From DASUPK01 sp963797265 (GTDB lineage: Bacteria > Actinomycetota > Thermoleophilia > Solirubrobacterales > 70-9), in contig CAWCOY010000007.1 in assembly GCA_963797265.1 (NCBI GenBank), positions 1-64,000 of the forward strand: a stretch of 64,000 bases of DNA, read 5' to 3'. The notes below the pieces were generated by a model. It searched no databases and was not told the DNA's origin. It worked only from the letters and a program-made list of their open reading frames with translations. How positions within the stretch are numbered: the stretch's first letter is position 1; each line of letters opens with the position of its first letter. The position numbers were made by a program, and so were the translations under genes. Shown in pieces: positions 49,313 to 57,748 of this stretch.

Positions 49313-50551
49313 CTAGGCTCCTGCGGCGAGCGGCCTGGTGGCCGCTCGTCCGGCCACCGGCTCGCCGCCGCGCCTGATGCGCGCCGCGAGCAGCGGGAAG
49401 ATCAGCGTCGAGAGGATCGCGGCGCCGACCAGGCCGGCGGCCGTGGAGGTCTCCATGTGCCCGGCCTCGATCGCCAGCGTAGTGATCGCGACGACGAGCG
49501 GCAGCTCCGTCGCCGAGTAGACGGCCAGGGCGAAGCGGTCCCGGAGGCCGAGCTCGCTCCGATAGAGCAGCAGCGCCGGGACACCACGCACCATGAGGAA
49601 GAGGCCGACGAACATCGGCACCTTGAGCAGGGCCCCCACGCTCGAGGTCAGGGCGTCGAGGTCGAACGCCATCCCGCTGGTGATGAAGAAGAAGGGGATC
49701 AGCAGGCCGTAGCCGACTGCATTCAGCTTTGAGTCGAAGACCCTCACCTCACGGCCCCGAAGCGCGATGCGGGTGATCATCCCAGCGACGAAGCCGCCCA
49801 GCAGCAGGTCGAGCCCGAGCTGCGCGGCCAGGGCGACCAGCGCGAAGACGAGCACCACGGCGAGGCGGACGGCGAGCTGGCTCGAGGTCTCGAAGGTCTT
49901 CTCGACCAGCGGCCATCCCCGCCAGGCGGACCGCACGGCGAGGACCCCGGTGATCACCGCCAAGACGATGAAGAGCACCAGGATCACGGCCTCGTGCAGG
50001 GGGTGTCCGGTGGAGAGGATCAGCGTGACCAGGAGGATCGGCCCGAACTCCCCGATTGCGCCCGCGCCCAACAGATAGGTGCCGAATCGCGTCCGCATCT
50101 CGCCGGCGTCGCTGAGGATCGGGATCAGCGTCCCGATCGCGGTGGTGGCCATCGCGGAGCCCGTGTAGAGGATGGAGAGGATCACCCCCGCGGCCGCCAG
50201 CGCCCCACCGATCCCGTAGGCGAGCCCCAGCGAGATCGCCCAGCCCGTCACGGCCAGCTCGAGCGGACGCCCCTTGATGCGCTGGAAGTCGATCTCGTAG
50301 CCGGCGAAGAAGAACAGCATCCCGAGCCCGAGATTGCCCAGCAACGAGGTCGTCGGATCGAGTCGGGCGATGTCGAATCCCTGCGGACCGATGACGATCC
50401 CGAGCACGAGCTCGACGACGACGACCGGGATCGTCAGCCGGGGAGAGAGAGCCAGCACGATCACCCCGGCGACTGCGGCCGCGATGACGATGACGAGCGC
50501 GGACGTCTCGTCGACGCCGGCCGCCACCGTCCCGAGCGGCAAGTAATCCAT
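49313..50551 (-). CDS. cation:proton antiporter, CPA2 (KefB-type) family
   Basis: The product has 412 residues with about 12-13 membrane segments. The N-terminal L-T-I-P-V-V-V-V-E-L-V-L-G-I-V-I-G-P and G-M-L-F-F-F-A-G-Y-E-I-D motifs are typical of Na+/H+ exchanger domain proteins of CPA2 type. No TrkA-N domain follows, and the C-terminus is short and basic. A -10 element on the minus strand fits a leaderless start at 50551. Confidence 0.88.
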   Translation of the reverse strand: MDYLPLGTVAAGVDETSALVIVIAAAVAGVIVLALSPRLTIPVVVVELVLGIVIGPQGFDIARLDPTTSLLGNLGLGMLFFFAGYEIDFQRIKGRPLELAVTGWAISLGLAYGIGGALAAAGVILSILYTGSAMATTAIGTLIPILSDAGEMRTRFGTYLLGAGAIGEFGPILLVTLILSTGHPLHEAVILVLFIVLAVITGVLAVRSAWRGWPLVEKTFETSSQLAVRLAVVLVFALVALAAQLGLDLLLGGFVAGMITRIALRGREVRVFDSKLNAVGYGLLIPFFFITSGMAFDLDALTSSVGALLKVPMFVGLFLMVRGVPALLLYRSELGLRDRFALAVYSATELPLVVAITTLAIEAGHMETSTAAGLVGAAILSTLIFPLLAARIRRGGEPVAGRAATRPLAAGA

Positions 50552-50558
50552 CGGCCAG

Positions 50559-50564
50559 ACTCTA
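50559..50564 (-). promoter_or_regulatory. -10 element TAGAGT, leaderless CPA2 antiporter
   Basis: On the minus strand TAGAGT ends seven bases before ATG 50551. Confidence 0.5.
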
Positions 50565-50584
50565 AGCCGGGTATCGGCTCGATC

Positions 50585-51793
50585 TCAGCCCGTCGGCTGC
50601 GCCCCCGGAGCGGCCTCTCCGTGGCGCACCTCGGTGCGGCCCTCGCCGTATCCGCGGGTCTCGACGGCAATCATCGTCCAGAGCAGCACGTTGAGCAGGA
50701 CGAGCATCACCAGGGCGGAGAGCTCGAGCGCGACGGGGTACAGCGCGAACAGCAGCAGGGCCAGCCCGAATCGGTGCCGGTTGATGCTCCGTACATGCCG
50801 GTAGCGGAGGCTGACCAAGCCGAGCAGGTAGACGGCGACGCCGCCGACCAGGGCGAAGGCGGGGACGTCCTCGAGCGGGTCGGTCGGGTGTCCGATGGCC
50901 TTCTTCAGGCCGAGCGCCAGGAGGATGATCCCGGCGACCAGCAGGAAGTGGATGTAGGAGTAGGAGTCGCGGGCGAGCTCGTTTCGAACCTTGCCCTCGG
51001 GCGCGTGTATGAGCCGGCGGGCCGAGACCAACGCGACGATGTCGAAGTAGGTCCACCACATCGCCGCCACCACCCCGATGCCGAGGACCGCCGCCGCAGT
51101 GATCCCCCAGGTGAGATGGCTCCCGGCCCCGAGCCCGATCGCGACGATCGACTCTCCCAGGGCGATGATCACGATCAGGCCATGGCGCTCTGCGAAGTGA
51201 CCGGGGACCAGGTGCCAGCCCTCGGCGCCGAACACATACGGCTCTCCCATGTCGAGGATCAGAGCGAGTCCCCAGACCGCCGCCTGGAGACCGGGATCGA
51301 GGAACGAACCCGCGATCAACAGGGCCACTCCGACCGCCGTGCCGATTCCCAGGCCCGTCACGGAGCGCCGGAAGCTGCGGTCGTCGCGGCCCGCGAGGAA
51401 CAACAGGAAGATCTGCGCGAACCGCACCGCGCCGTAGGCGAGCGCGAACTCGGTCCCCAGCTCGCCGAATGCGTCGGGCACGCAGATGGCAGCGATCAGA
51501 AAGCCGGCCATCGCGGCGAAGAGCGCGATGCGGACGCCGCCCTCCTCCGGGTCGACGACGCTGGTCAGCCACGCGTAAGCGGTCCAGGACCACCAGAGCA
51601 GGGCGAGGATCAGCATGCCCTGGCCGAGCCCCTCCCAGGTCGTGTGGTGCGACATCAGCGTGGTGCACTGCGTGATCGCCAGGACGAAGACGAGGTCGAA
51701 GAAGAGCTCGAGCGGCAGCACTCGGTCCTCTTGGCGGAGCGTCGCTCCCATGCGTAGGCGCTGAGTCTCGCTCTCGGTCGCCATGGGCGGCAT
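50585..51793 (-). CDS. ltrA: low temperature requirement protein A (LtrA) family membrane protein
   Basis: The product has 402 residues with about 11-12 membrane segments. The N-terminal L-E-L-F-F-D-L-V-F-V-L-A-I-T-Q motif and I-I-A-L-G-E-S-I-V-A-I-G near the middle define the LtrA family. G-E-x-F-x-E-R-H-G-L-type residues occur as H-F-A-E-R-H-G-L. The function of LtrA is not known; it was named for cold sensitivity in Listeria. It lies 33 bp upstream of the CPA2 antiporter gene on the same strand. Confidence 0.9.
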   Translation of the reverse strand: MPPMATESETQRLRMGATLRQEDRVLPLELFFDLVFVLAITQCTTLMSHHTTWEGLGQGMLILALLWWSWTAYAWLTSVVDPEEGGVRIALFAAMAGFLIAAICVPDAFGELGTEFALAYGAVRFAQIFLLFLAGRDDRSFRRSVTGLGIGTAVGVALLIAGSFLDPGLQAAVWGLALILDMGEPYVFGAEGWHLVPGHFAERHGLIVIIALGESIVAIGLGAGSHLTWGITAAAVLGIGVVAAMWWTYFDIVALVSARRLIHAPEGKVRNELARDSYSYIHFLLVAGIILLALGLKKAIGHPTDPLEDVPAFALVGGVAVYLLGLVSLRYRHVRSINRHRFGLALLLFALYPVALELSALVMLVLLNVLLWTMIAVETRGYGEGRTEVRHGEAAPGAQPTG

Positions 51794-51834
51794 CGTTCCA
51801 CGGCCTGGCTCTCATGGTCGTTGAGGCAGAGGCG

Positions 51835-52242
51835 CTACTGACCCAGCCCGGCTGCTTCCAGAGCCTGCTGGTGATCGAGGTAGGAGACGACCCGGATCAC
51901 CTTGCCGTTCTCGAAATCCACCAGATAGGCGATAGGTGAGTGCGTCTCGGCGCCGCTCTCGATACCGCGTCCATAGAAACGTCCCAGGAATAAGGCCCGG
52001 TCGCCGAGGTCGCGGGCCTCCACGATCTCTATCCGAATCTCTGCGAAGGCGTCGTCGAGGTCCTGAAAGAACTCCATCACGCCGCTGCGGCCGCGGTAGA
52101 CGGCTGTGTCCCCGCCGAGCAACCTCTGGACCGCGGGCCGCCACTCCACGCCTGGGGCATAGATCGCCACCGCCGCCTGACGGTCTCCGCGGTTGTAGGC
52201 ATCTACCGCGCCTCGGAAGGCGTCGACGTTTTTCTGAGACAT
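51835..52242 (-). CDS. SnoaL-like/NTF2-fold protein
   Basis: The product has 135 residues from ATG 52242; a longer frame starts at 52275. It shows the SnoaL pattern: a first helix (F-R-G-A-V-D-A-Y-N-R-G-D), a Y-A-P-G-V-E-W strand, Y-R-G-R-S-G-V-M-E-F-F, and a final strand pair ending V-V-S-Y-L-D-H-Q-Q-A-L-E-A-A-G-L. This subgroup is usually annotated as ketosteroid-isomerase-like; ligand and function are unknown. It is divergent from efp with only 50 bp between starts. Confidence 0.85.
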   Translation of the reverse strand: MSQKNVDAFRGAVDAYNRGDRQAAVAIYAPGVEWRPAVQRLLGGDTAVYRGRSGVMEFFQDLDDAFAEIRIEIVEARDLGDRALFLGRFYGRGIESGAETHSPIAYLVDFENGKVIRVVSYLDHQQALEAAGLGQ

Positions 52243-52278
52243 TGGCGGGCGCAGTATCTCGCGACACGGCGCCACGGC

Positions 52279-52284
52279 TAGCCT
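52279..52284 (+). promoter_or_regulatory. -10 element TAGCCT, leaderless efp
   Basis: TAGCCT ends eight bases before TTG 52293. No ribosome site is present. Confidence 0.5.
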
Positions 52285-52292
52285 TTTGGCCC

Positions 52293-52853
52293 TTGATAAG
52301 TACGAATCAGTTCAAGAACGGCACGCACATCGACGTCGACGGGACCGTCTTCCGCATCGTCGAGTTCCAGCACGTGAAGCCCGGCAAGGGCGGCGCCTTC
52401 GTGCGCTCGAAGCTGAAGCGGGTCGACGACGGCGCCGTGATCGACAAGACGTTCAAGGCGGGGGAGAAGTTCCGGCCCGTCAGGACCGAGACCCGCAAGA
52501 TGCAGTTCCTCTACGACTCGGGCGACGCCGCCGTCTTCATGGACAACCAGAGTTATGACCAGGTCGAGATTCCGAAGTCCATCGTCGGGGACGCGCTTCG
52601 CTGGGTGCCGCCCAACTCCGACGTAGACCTGCTCTTCGTCGACGAGCGCCCAGCCGGAGTCCAGCCGCCGAGCGCCGTTGACCTTGCCATCACTCAGACC
52701 GATCCGGGGCTGAAGGGCGACACCGCTTCGGGCGGCGGCACCAAGCCGGCGACCCTCGAGACGGGGGTCACGATCCAGGTCCCGCTCTTCATCGAGGAGG
52801 GCGAGAGGGTCAGGGTCGACACCCGCAGCGGCGAGTACGTCTCGCGGGCGTAG
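52293..52853 (+). CDS. efp: elongation factor P
   Basis: Relieves ribosome stalling at polyproline. The product has 186 residues from TTG 52293, matching the usual length. The exposed loop K-P-G-K-G-G-A-F places the modifiable lysine at Lys32. N-terminal KOW-like and two OB domains are complete, ending R-V-D-T-R-S-G-E-Y-V-S-R-A. The longer open frame upstream (to 51936) is antisense to the SnoaL gene and rejected. The stop codon is part of the nusB -10 element. Confidence 0.96.
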   Translation: MISTNQFKNGTHIDVDGTVFRIVEFQHVKPGKGGAFVRSKLKRVDDGAVIDKTFKAGEKFRPVRTETRKMQFLYDSGDAAVFMDNQSYDQVEIPKSIVGDALRWVPPNSDVDLLFVDERPAGVQPPSAVDLAITQTDPGLKGDTASGGGTKPATLETGVTIQVPLFIEEGERVRVDTRSGEYVSRA

Positions 52854-52856
52854 TCT
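52851..52856 (+). promoter_or_regulatory. -10 element TAGTCT, leaderless nusB
   Basis: TAGTCT contains the efp stop codon and ends seven bases before GTG 52864, so nusB can be transcribed on its own. Confidence 0.5.
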
Positions 52857-52863
52857 CGAGTTC

Positions 52864-53244
52864 GTGCGACGCTCAGACCAGAGGCGCGACGCCGTCTTCG
52901 CGCTCTACCAGCACGAGGTCACCGGGAGGCCGCTCGGGGAGCTGCTCGAGGGGACGAAGCCGTTCAGCCGTGAGCTCGCCGAGTCCGTGGAAGCCAATCG
53001 GCCCGAGGTCGACGCGCTGATCTCCACGCACTCGAGGGGCTGGGCGCTCACGCGGATCGCCCCGCTCGAGCGCAGCATCCTGCGGACGGCGCTCTACGAG
53101 GCCCTCCACAGCGATGACGTGCCGGTGGAGGTGGCGATCGACGAGGCGGTCGAGCTGGCGAAGGAGTACTGCGGCGCCGACGCGCCGGGATTCGTGAACG
53201 GCATTCTCGGCGCGGCGCTGGAGGAGAGAGGCGCCGTCGACTAG
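52864..53244 (+). CDS. nusB: transcription antitermination factor NusB
   Basis: An all-helical RNA-binding protein of 126 residues that acts with NusE/S10 at rRNA boxA sites. R-R-D-A-V-F-A-L-Y-Q-H-E and the conserved block I-A-P-L-E-R-S-I-L-R-T-A-L-Y-E, V-P-V-E-V-A-I-D-E-A-V-E-L-A-K-E-Y and G-F-V-N-G-I-L are present. GTG start. Confidence 0.94.
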   Translation: MRRSDQRRDAVFALYQHEVTGRPLGELLEGTKPFSRELAESVEANRPEVDALISTHSRGWALTRIAPLERSILRTALYEALHSDDVPVEVAIDEAVELAKEYCGADAPGFVNGILGAALEERGAVD

Positions 53245-53484
53245 TGGCCGCCGCCCCGGCCTGGTCCCCATCTTGAGGGGCATATCCGTAGTTATCCGCC
53301 CCAGGTTGCGCAGTAATGCCGATGAAGTGACGGCCGCGAAATTGCATGCTGCCAGGCGGCAGGCAGGCATGCTGCCGCAAGGAGAAGGACTAGGGGAGGG
53401 GCGATGCCGAGGAAGCGGACTCCGGAGGTGCTTGAGGTAGAGCTGTCGCGGGGCGCGTCGAATCAATGGGCGCGCCCGATCAAC
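53245..53484. other. 240-bp spacer between nusB and the xseB-like gene
   Basis: No xseA gene fits here. The spacer has two copies of GCATGCTGCC (53345-53354 and 53369-53378), with self-complementary pieces between them. There is also a GGGGAGGGG ribosome-site-like run before ATG 53404; the frame from that ATG runs into ispA and has no family resemblance before ispA. Confidence 0.4.
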
Positions 53485-53490
53485 TACCGT
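53485..53490 (+). promoter_or_regulatory. -10 element TACCGT, leaderless xseB-ispA-dxs
   Basis: TACCGT ends seven bases before ATG 53498, which supports that start over GTG 53489. Confidence 0.45.
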
Positions 53491-53497
53491 GACGGCA

Positions 53498-53686
53498 ATG
53501 GAGGCGCAGGGCTCGAACCTGGAATCGATCACGGCTCGGCTGGAAGGGATCGCCAAGGAACTCGAGGCTGGCCCGAGCGAGGAACGCGCCGCCGAATTGG
53601 TACGGGAGGCCTCAGAGTCCGCGTCGGAGGCCGGGAGGGCGGTGGAAGCCGCCCTGAGGGCCGCGACGGATACGTCGACGCCCTGA
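53498..53686 (+). CDS. xseB: exodeoxyribonuclease VII small subunit-like protein
   Basis: The product has 62 residues and is helical, with L-E-S-I-T-A-R-L-E-G-I-A-K-E-L-E-A-G matching the start of XseB (two-helix hairpin) and a second Ala/Glu-rich helix. The match to XseB is by pattern and position (nusB, xse, ispA, dxs order), not strong sequence identity. XseB normally binds the C-terminal coiled coil of XseA, yet xseA is missing from its usual place. ispA starts eight bases after the stop. Confidence 0.5.
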   Translation: MEAQGSNLESITARLEGIAKELEAGPSEERAAELVREASESASEAGRAVEAALRAATDTSTP

Positions 53687-53694
53687 ACCAGGCG

Positions 53695-54600
53695 ATGGCT
53701 GAGTACCCGGACGACCTGCGAGAGCAGGTCGAGGACTATCTGGAGGGGCTTCGGTTCTCCCACATCCCGCCCACGGAGGGCCTCGAGGAAGCGATGCGCT
53801 ATTCGCTGCTCGCCGGCGGCAAGAGGATCAGGCCGGTACTCGCGCTGGCGACCGCGCGCTCGATCGGACTCGACCCTGACCGGGTGCTGCCCGCCGCGGC
53901 GTCGCTCGAGCTGATCCACACCTACTCCCTGATCCACGACGACCTGCCCGCGATGGACGACGACGACCTGCGGCGCGGGATGCCGACCGCACACGTGAAG
54001 TTCGGCGAGAACATCGCCATCCTCGCGGGCGACGCACTCTTCGCCGAGGCGATCCGCCTGTTCACAGAGGACCAGACGGGGCATCCGGCCGCGATCCTGG
54101 CCGCCCTCAAGGAGCTGATCACGGCCGCGGGCGTGGGGGGCATGGTCGGCGGCCAGTACATCGACGTATCCGAGTTCGACGCCGCAGCCAAGGGGGACTG
54201 GGAGGCGGCGGTCAACCTCAACGCCTCCCGCCTGCGGGAGATGCACGCGCTCAAGACCGGCCGCCTGATCGCCGCGAGCGTGGCGGTCGTCCTGATCATC
54301 GGCGAGGTGCCCGAAGCTGAGACAATTCCCTACCGTCGTTTCACCGACGAGCTCGGAGTCCTCTTCCAGATCGTCGACGACATCCTCGACGTGACCGGAT
54401 CGGACACGGAGCTCGGCAAGCCGAGCGGCAGCGACGAGAGACACGGCAAGCTCACCTACGTGAGCGCGTACGGTCTCGACGAGGCCAGAGAGCTAGCCTC
54501 TGAGTCGCATCGCAAGGCACGGGAAGCGCTCGCCGAGACGGACGCCAAAACGGACGATCTGGCTCGGATCACCGACTTCATCCACACCAGACACACCTGA
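53695..54600 (+). CDS. ispA: polyprenyl (farnesyl/geranylgeranyl) diphosphate synthase
   Basis: Trans-isoprenyl chain elongation. The product has 301 residues from ATG 53695; the frame is open further upstream through the xseB region without family sequence. G-G-K-R-I-R-P-V-L, the first Asp-rich motif D-D-L-P-A-M-D-D-D-D-L-R-R-G and the second, D-D-I-L-D, with G-K-P-S-G-S-D-E downstream are intact. The insertion within the first Asp motif (D-D-x-x-x-x-D) indicates a bacterial FPP-synthase type. Stop and dxs start overlap (TGATG). Confidence 0.93.
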   Translation: MAEYPDDLREQVEDYLEGLRFSHIPPTEGLEEAMRYSLLAGGKRIRPVLALATARSIGLDPDRVLPAAASLELIHTYSLIHDDLPAMDDDDLRRGMPTAHVKFGENIAILAGDALFAEAIRLFTEDQTGHPAAILAALKELITAAGVGGMVGGQYIDVSEFDAAAKGDWEAAVNLNASRLREMHALKTGRLIAASVAVVLIIGEVPEAETIPYRRFTDELGVLFQIVDDILDVTGSDTELGKPSGSDERHGKLTYVSAYGLDEARELASESHRKAREALAETDAKTDDLARITDFIHTRHT

Positions 54601-56633
54601 TGGACAAGAACGAGAGCGACGCCAAGGAGACCGAGCCGCTCCTGATCGACACGATCGAGTCGCCGGCCGATCTCAAGGACCTCTCAGACGAGCAGCTCCA
54701 GCGGGTCGCGCAGCAGACGCGCGAGCTGATCATCGACGTGATCGGCGAGATCGGCGGCCACTTCGGCGCCAATCTCGGTACCTGCGAGCTCGCCGTCGCG
54801 CTGCACAGCCTGCTCGACTCCCCGAGGGACAAGATCCTCTGGGACGTCGGCCATCAGGCATACCCGCACAAGGTGCTCACCGGCCGGCGCGACCGCCTCG
54901 ACACGATCCGCCAGTACGAGGGCCTGGCGCCGTTCTGCTCGATCTTCGAGTCCGAGCACGACATCATGGGCGCCGGCCACGCCTCGACTTCGATCGGCTA
55001 TGCCGTCGGCCTGAAGGAGGCGATGCGCAAGGGGATCGGCGAGAACGGCAAGGTCGTCGCCGTGATCGGCGACGGAGCGCTCACCGGGGGCGTCGCCTAC
55101 GAGGCGCTCCACCATGCGGGCGGCCTGCAGACGCCGATATTGATCGTCGTCAACGACAACGGCATGTCGATCTCCCCGAACGTCGGCGCGATGTCCCGAT
55201 ACTTCCAGCGAGCGCGGCTCAACAGGCGCCTCTACCGCGCGCGCTCGACCACCGAGGACCGGCTGACCCAACTCCCGCTCGGCCTCGGCCGCCGGATCGA
55301 CCGACTCGGGCCCGAGCTGAAGGCGGCGATCAAGGCCTACTTCGCGCCCGGCCTCTTCTTCGAGGAGCTCGACCTCGCCTACATGGGGCCGATCGATGGG
55401 CACGACGTGGCCGAGCTCCGCGCGGCACTGCGCAAGGGGCTGCAGGCCGACCGCCCGGTGGTCGTCCACATCCAGACGGTCAAGGGCAAGGGTTTCGAGC
55501 CCGCCGAGGAGGGCGGCCTCGTCGGGATGGAGAAGTGGCACGCGGCCAAGCCCGGCTCGATCGTCGACCGCAAGGAAGCTCCGAAGAAACCGGAGCAAAA
55601 GCCCATCCCGGTCAGCGAGTCGGACTCGCCGGAGAAGATCGAGAAGCTCGAGAAGCCGCCGCCCAAGTCGCCCCCGCAGTACACCGCGGTGTTCGCGGAC
55701 GCGCTGGTCGAAGAGGCCAGGCGGGATCCGCGGGTGATCGGCATCACCGCGGCGATGGCGGGCGGCACCGGCCTCAACAAGCTCTCGGACGAACTACCGC
55801 AGCAGTACTACGACGTCGGGATCGCCGAACAGGACGCCGTCCTGTTCGCCGCCGGCCTGGCGATCCAGGGTGCGAAGCCGGTCTGCGCCATCTATTCCAC
55901 CTTCCTGCAGCGGGCCTTCGACCAGCTCGTCCACGACGTCTGCCTGCAAAAGCTCAATGTGGTCTTCGCGATGGACCGGGCGGGCCTCGTCGGTGACGAC
56001 GGGCCGACCCACCACGGCTTCATCGACATTTCATATTTCCGCCCGCTGCCGAACGTGGTGGTGATGGCGCCACGCGACGAGGCGATGCTCGTCCACATGT
56101 TGCGCACCGCCCTCGCCCACGACGACGGCCCGATCGCCTTTCGCTACCCGCGCGGTGCGGCCGAGGGCGCGCCGATGCCCGACACGCCGAAGGAGATCGA
56201 GATCGGCAAGGGCGAGTACCTGCTGCCCGGCGAGCGGGTCGCCCTGCTCGGTTACGGCTACGGCGTCCAGGTCGGCCTGCGGGCGGCGGAGATCCTCCGC
56301 GAGAAGGGCCTCGAGCCCACGGTCGCCGACGGGCGCTTCGCCAAGCCGCTCGACGGCGAGATGGTGGAGAGACTCGCCTCGGAGCACGATCTGCTGGTGA
56401 CGATCGAGGAGAACGTGCTCCCCGGCGGATTCGGCTCCGCCGTCCTCGAGCATGCCGAGGACGCCTTCGCCGACGGCTCCGAGCGCGCTCGCATCCTTCG
56501 AGTGGGTCTTCCCGACCGCTACGTCACCCACGGCAAGCCCGCATTGCTCCGCGAGGAGGTCGGCTTCACAGGCGAGGCGGTCGCCGATCGGGTCCTCGCG
56601 GCTTTGGGTACGCGCGAGACGATCTTCGGCTGA
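54600..56633 (+). CDS. dxs: 1-deoxy-D-xylulose-5-phosphate synthase
   Basis: A thiamine-diphosphate enzyme that condenses pyruvate and glyceraldehyde 3-phosphate, the entry of the MEP isoprenoid pathway. The product has 677 residues, about 40 longer than most. V-G-H-Q-A-Y-P-H-K, G-A-G-H-A-S-T-S and G-D-G-A-L-T-G-G-V-A-Y-E-A-L lie in the first domain. A Lys/Pro/Glu-rich stretch at about 324-360 is inserted before the second domain (G-I-A-E-Q-D-A-V, with the catalytic Glu). D-R-A-G-L-V-G-D-D-G-P-T-H-H-G follows. Coupled to ispA by one-base overlap. Confidence 0.96.
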   Translation: MDKNESDAKETEPLLIDTIESPADLKDLSDEQLQRVAQQTRELIIDVIGEIGGHFGANLGTCELAVALHSLLDSPRDKILWDVGHQAYPHKVLTGRRDRLDTIRQYEGLAPFCSIFESEHDIMGAGHASTSIGYAVGLKEAMRKGIGENGKVVAVIGDGALTGGVAYEALHHAGGLQTPILIVVNDNGMSISPNVGAMSRYFQRARLNRRLYRARSTTEDRLTQLPLGLGRRIDRLGPELKAAIKAYFAPGLFFEELDLAYMGPIDGHDVAELRAALRKGLQADRPVVVHIQTVKGKGFEPAEEGGLVGMEKWHAAKPGSIVDRKEAPKKPEQKPIPVSESDSPEKIEKLEKPPPKSPPQYTAVFADALVEEARRDPRVIGITAAMAGGTGLNKLSDELPQQYYDVGIAEQDAVLFAAGLAIQGAKPVCAIYSTFLQRAFDQLVHDVCLQKLNVVFAMDRAGLVGDDGPTHHGFIDISYFRPLPNVVVMAPRDEAMLVHMLRTALAHDDGPIAFRYPRGAAEGAPMPDTPKEIEIGKGEYLLPGERVALLGYGYGVQVGLRAAEILREKGLEPTVADGRFAKPLDGEMVERLASEHDLLVTIEENVLPGGFGSAVLEHAEDAFADGSERARILRVGLPDRYVTHGKPALLREEVGFTGEAVADRVLAALGTRETIFG

Positions 56634-56715
56634 TTACCGACTAACGCTGGTTCCGAGCCTCGCCGGTATGGGTATATCCAGGCATCGGCGTAGCCCTTGC
56701 ACAGCGCGCCGGGCA

Positions 56716-56761
56716 GTGGGACCACGGGCAGGCGGCCGGGAAGGAACCCGGCTCGTCCCAC
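56716..56761 (+). other. structured leader or terminator between dxs and the zinc-ribbon gene
   Basis: GTGGGAC (56716-56722) pairs with GTCCCAC (56755-56761), enclosing GCCGGG-AAGGAA-CCCGGC (56735-56752). The element ends 25 bp before the GTG of the next gene. It may end the dxs transcript or fold in the leader of the zinc-ribbon gene. Confidence 0.4.
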
Positions 56762-56786
56762 GCACTCGAAATGTGGAGGAGCTCCC

Positions 56787-56981
56787 GTGTCCTATTTGAC
56801 CTGTCCCAGCTGCGGTCTCACCCTGTTCGACCGCAATCCCCTCACCTCGCCGCGGCGCTGCCCGCGCTGCGCTCGCCAGGGGCGGAGCGTCGAACTCGCG
56901 CGGGTGACGAATCTGCGAGGCCGCGCGGCGGCCTCGCTGTTAGGCCGGCAGGAGACGCAGCCGGTCGAGGAAGCCGAGTAG
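56787..56981 (+). CDS. small zinc-ribbon protein
   Basis: The product has 64 residues from GTG 56787, with GGAGG nine bases upstream. Two knuckles, T-C-P-S-C-G and R-C-P-R-C-A, are spaced by about 20 residues and can bind one zinc ion. A basic stretch and an acidic tail follow. The function is unknown; such proteins often contact nucleic acid. The last 42 bases overlap the convergent membrane-protein gene. Confidence 0.75.
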   Translation: MSYLTCPSCGLTLFDRNPLTSPRRCPRCARQGRSVELARVTNLRGRAAASLLGRQETQPVEEAE

Positions 56982-57674
56982 GCGAGGGGCGAGCGCGATC
57001 GCGGCGACGTCGAAGAGCACGTATACGCCGGCGATGCCGCTCGGCGGGTTGCCCGTCGGCAGGGGGGTGTCCGGTGCAGTCGCGGCCCAGTGCCAGGCGC
57101 CGATCGATGTGCCGTAGATCTCCAGGAAGCCAACGACCAGGAAGACCCCCGCGTAGAGCGTTGCGGCGCGGCCCCGGAGCAGCACGCAGATCAGCAGCGC
57201 CCCGGTGATCGCGCCGAGGACGTCGGTGCGGCCGAGCACGACGAGTCCGAGGAGCCCCCAGATCGCCACGATCGAGATGATTGCTGCCCGGAAGGCACGA
57301 GCGTGCCGGCGCACGGGCTTCGACTGGCTGATGCGGAGTCCCGCCAGGAAAACGAGCCCGTGGCCCGGCGGGACGAATGCCGGCAGATTCTCGAGCCGGT
57401 AGGTGTACGCGCCGAGGACGATCGAGCCGAGCACCTCGGCGCAGGTAGCCACCACTACGACCAGGAGCGCCCTGACTCGGTCCTCGGGCTCCAACGAGAC
57501 GCACGCCGCGATCAGGATCGCCCAGGTGGCCGCGCCGAGCATCAGCTGCTCGTCCGGGCTGGCGAAATGATCGAGGGCGAGGAAGGAGGCGATCACACAG
57601 AGCACCATCGCCGCGAACGGCAGCGGCGCCGAGAGCGGGTGCTTGTCGGCTCCTCTCCCCATCGATCGCCTCAC
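56940..57674 (-). CDS. seven-helix-type membrane protein of unknown function
   Basis: The product has 244 residues with about seven hydrophobic segments. Two similar-looking motifs stand at equivalent places: E-V-L-G-S-I-V-L-G-A-Y-T-Y ... P-P-G-H-G and E-I-Y-G-T-S-I-G-A-W-H-W ... P-P-S-G. Each combines a Glu in a helix with an aromatic-rich loop, which could form a polar intramembrane site. I do not recognise the family. It overlaps the zinc-ribbon gene tail-to-tail. Confidence 0.7.
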   Translation of the reverse strand: MRRSMGRGADKHPLSAPLPFAAMVLCVIASFLALDHFASPDEQLMLGAATWAILIAACVSLEPEDRVRALLVVVVATCAEVLGSIVLGAYTYRLENLPAFVPPGHGLVFLAGLRISQSKPVRRHARAFRAAIISIVAIWGLLGLVVLGRTDVLGAITGALLICVLLRGRAATLYAGVFLVVGFLEIYGTSIGAWHWAATAPDTPLPTGNPPSGIAGVYVLFDVAAIALAPRLLGFLDRLRLLPA

Positions 57675-57748
57675 GCCCCAGTCCTGCGTGGACGGATATC
57701 GATTGGATCACCCCCGCACCCGCGCTGTCAAATGAGAGACTGCGCGCG

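Noticed and set aside
49994..51757. 587-codon open frame opposite the CPA2 and LtrA genes
   Set aside because: It is charged low-complexity sequence antisense to two polytopic membrane proteins.
53404..53694. Long N-terminal extension of ispA from ATG 53404
   Set aside because: Although in frame and preceded by GGGGAGGGG, the extension overlaps the xseB-like gene and has no prenyltransferase sequence; ATG 53695 fits the family length.
56716..56761. Possible SRP RNA, because of a GGGAAGGAACCC loop
   Set aside because: The SRP apical motif needs a GGAA tetraloop with the conserved asymmetric loop; here the loop is AAGGAA closed by G-C, and the flanks do not match.
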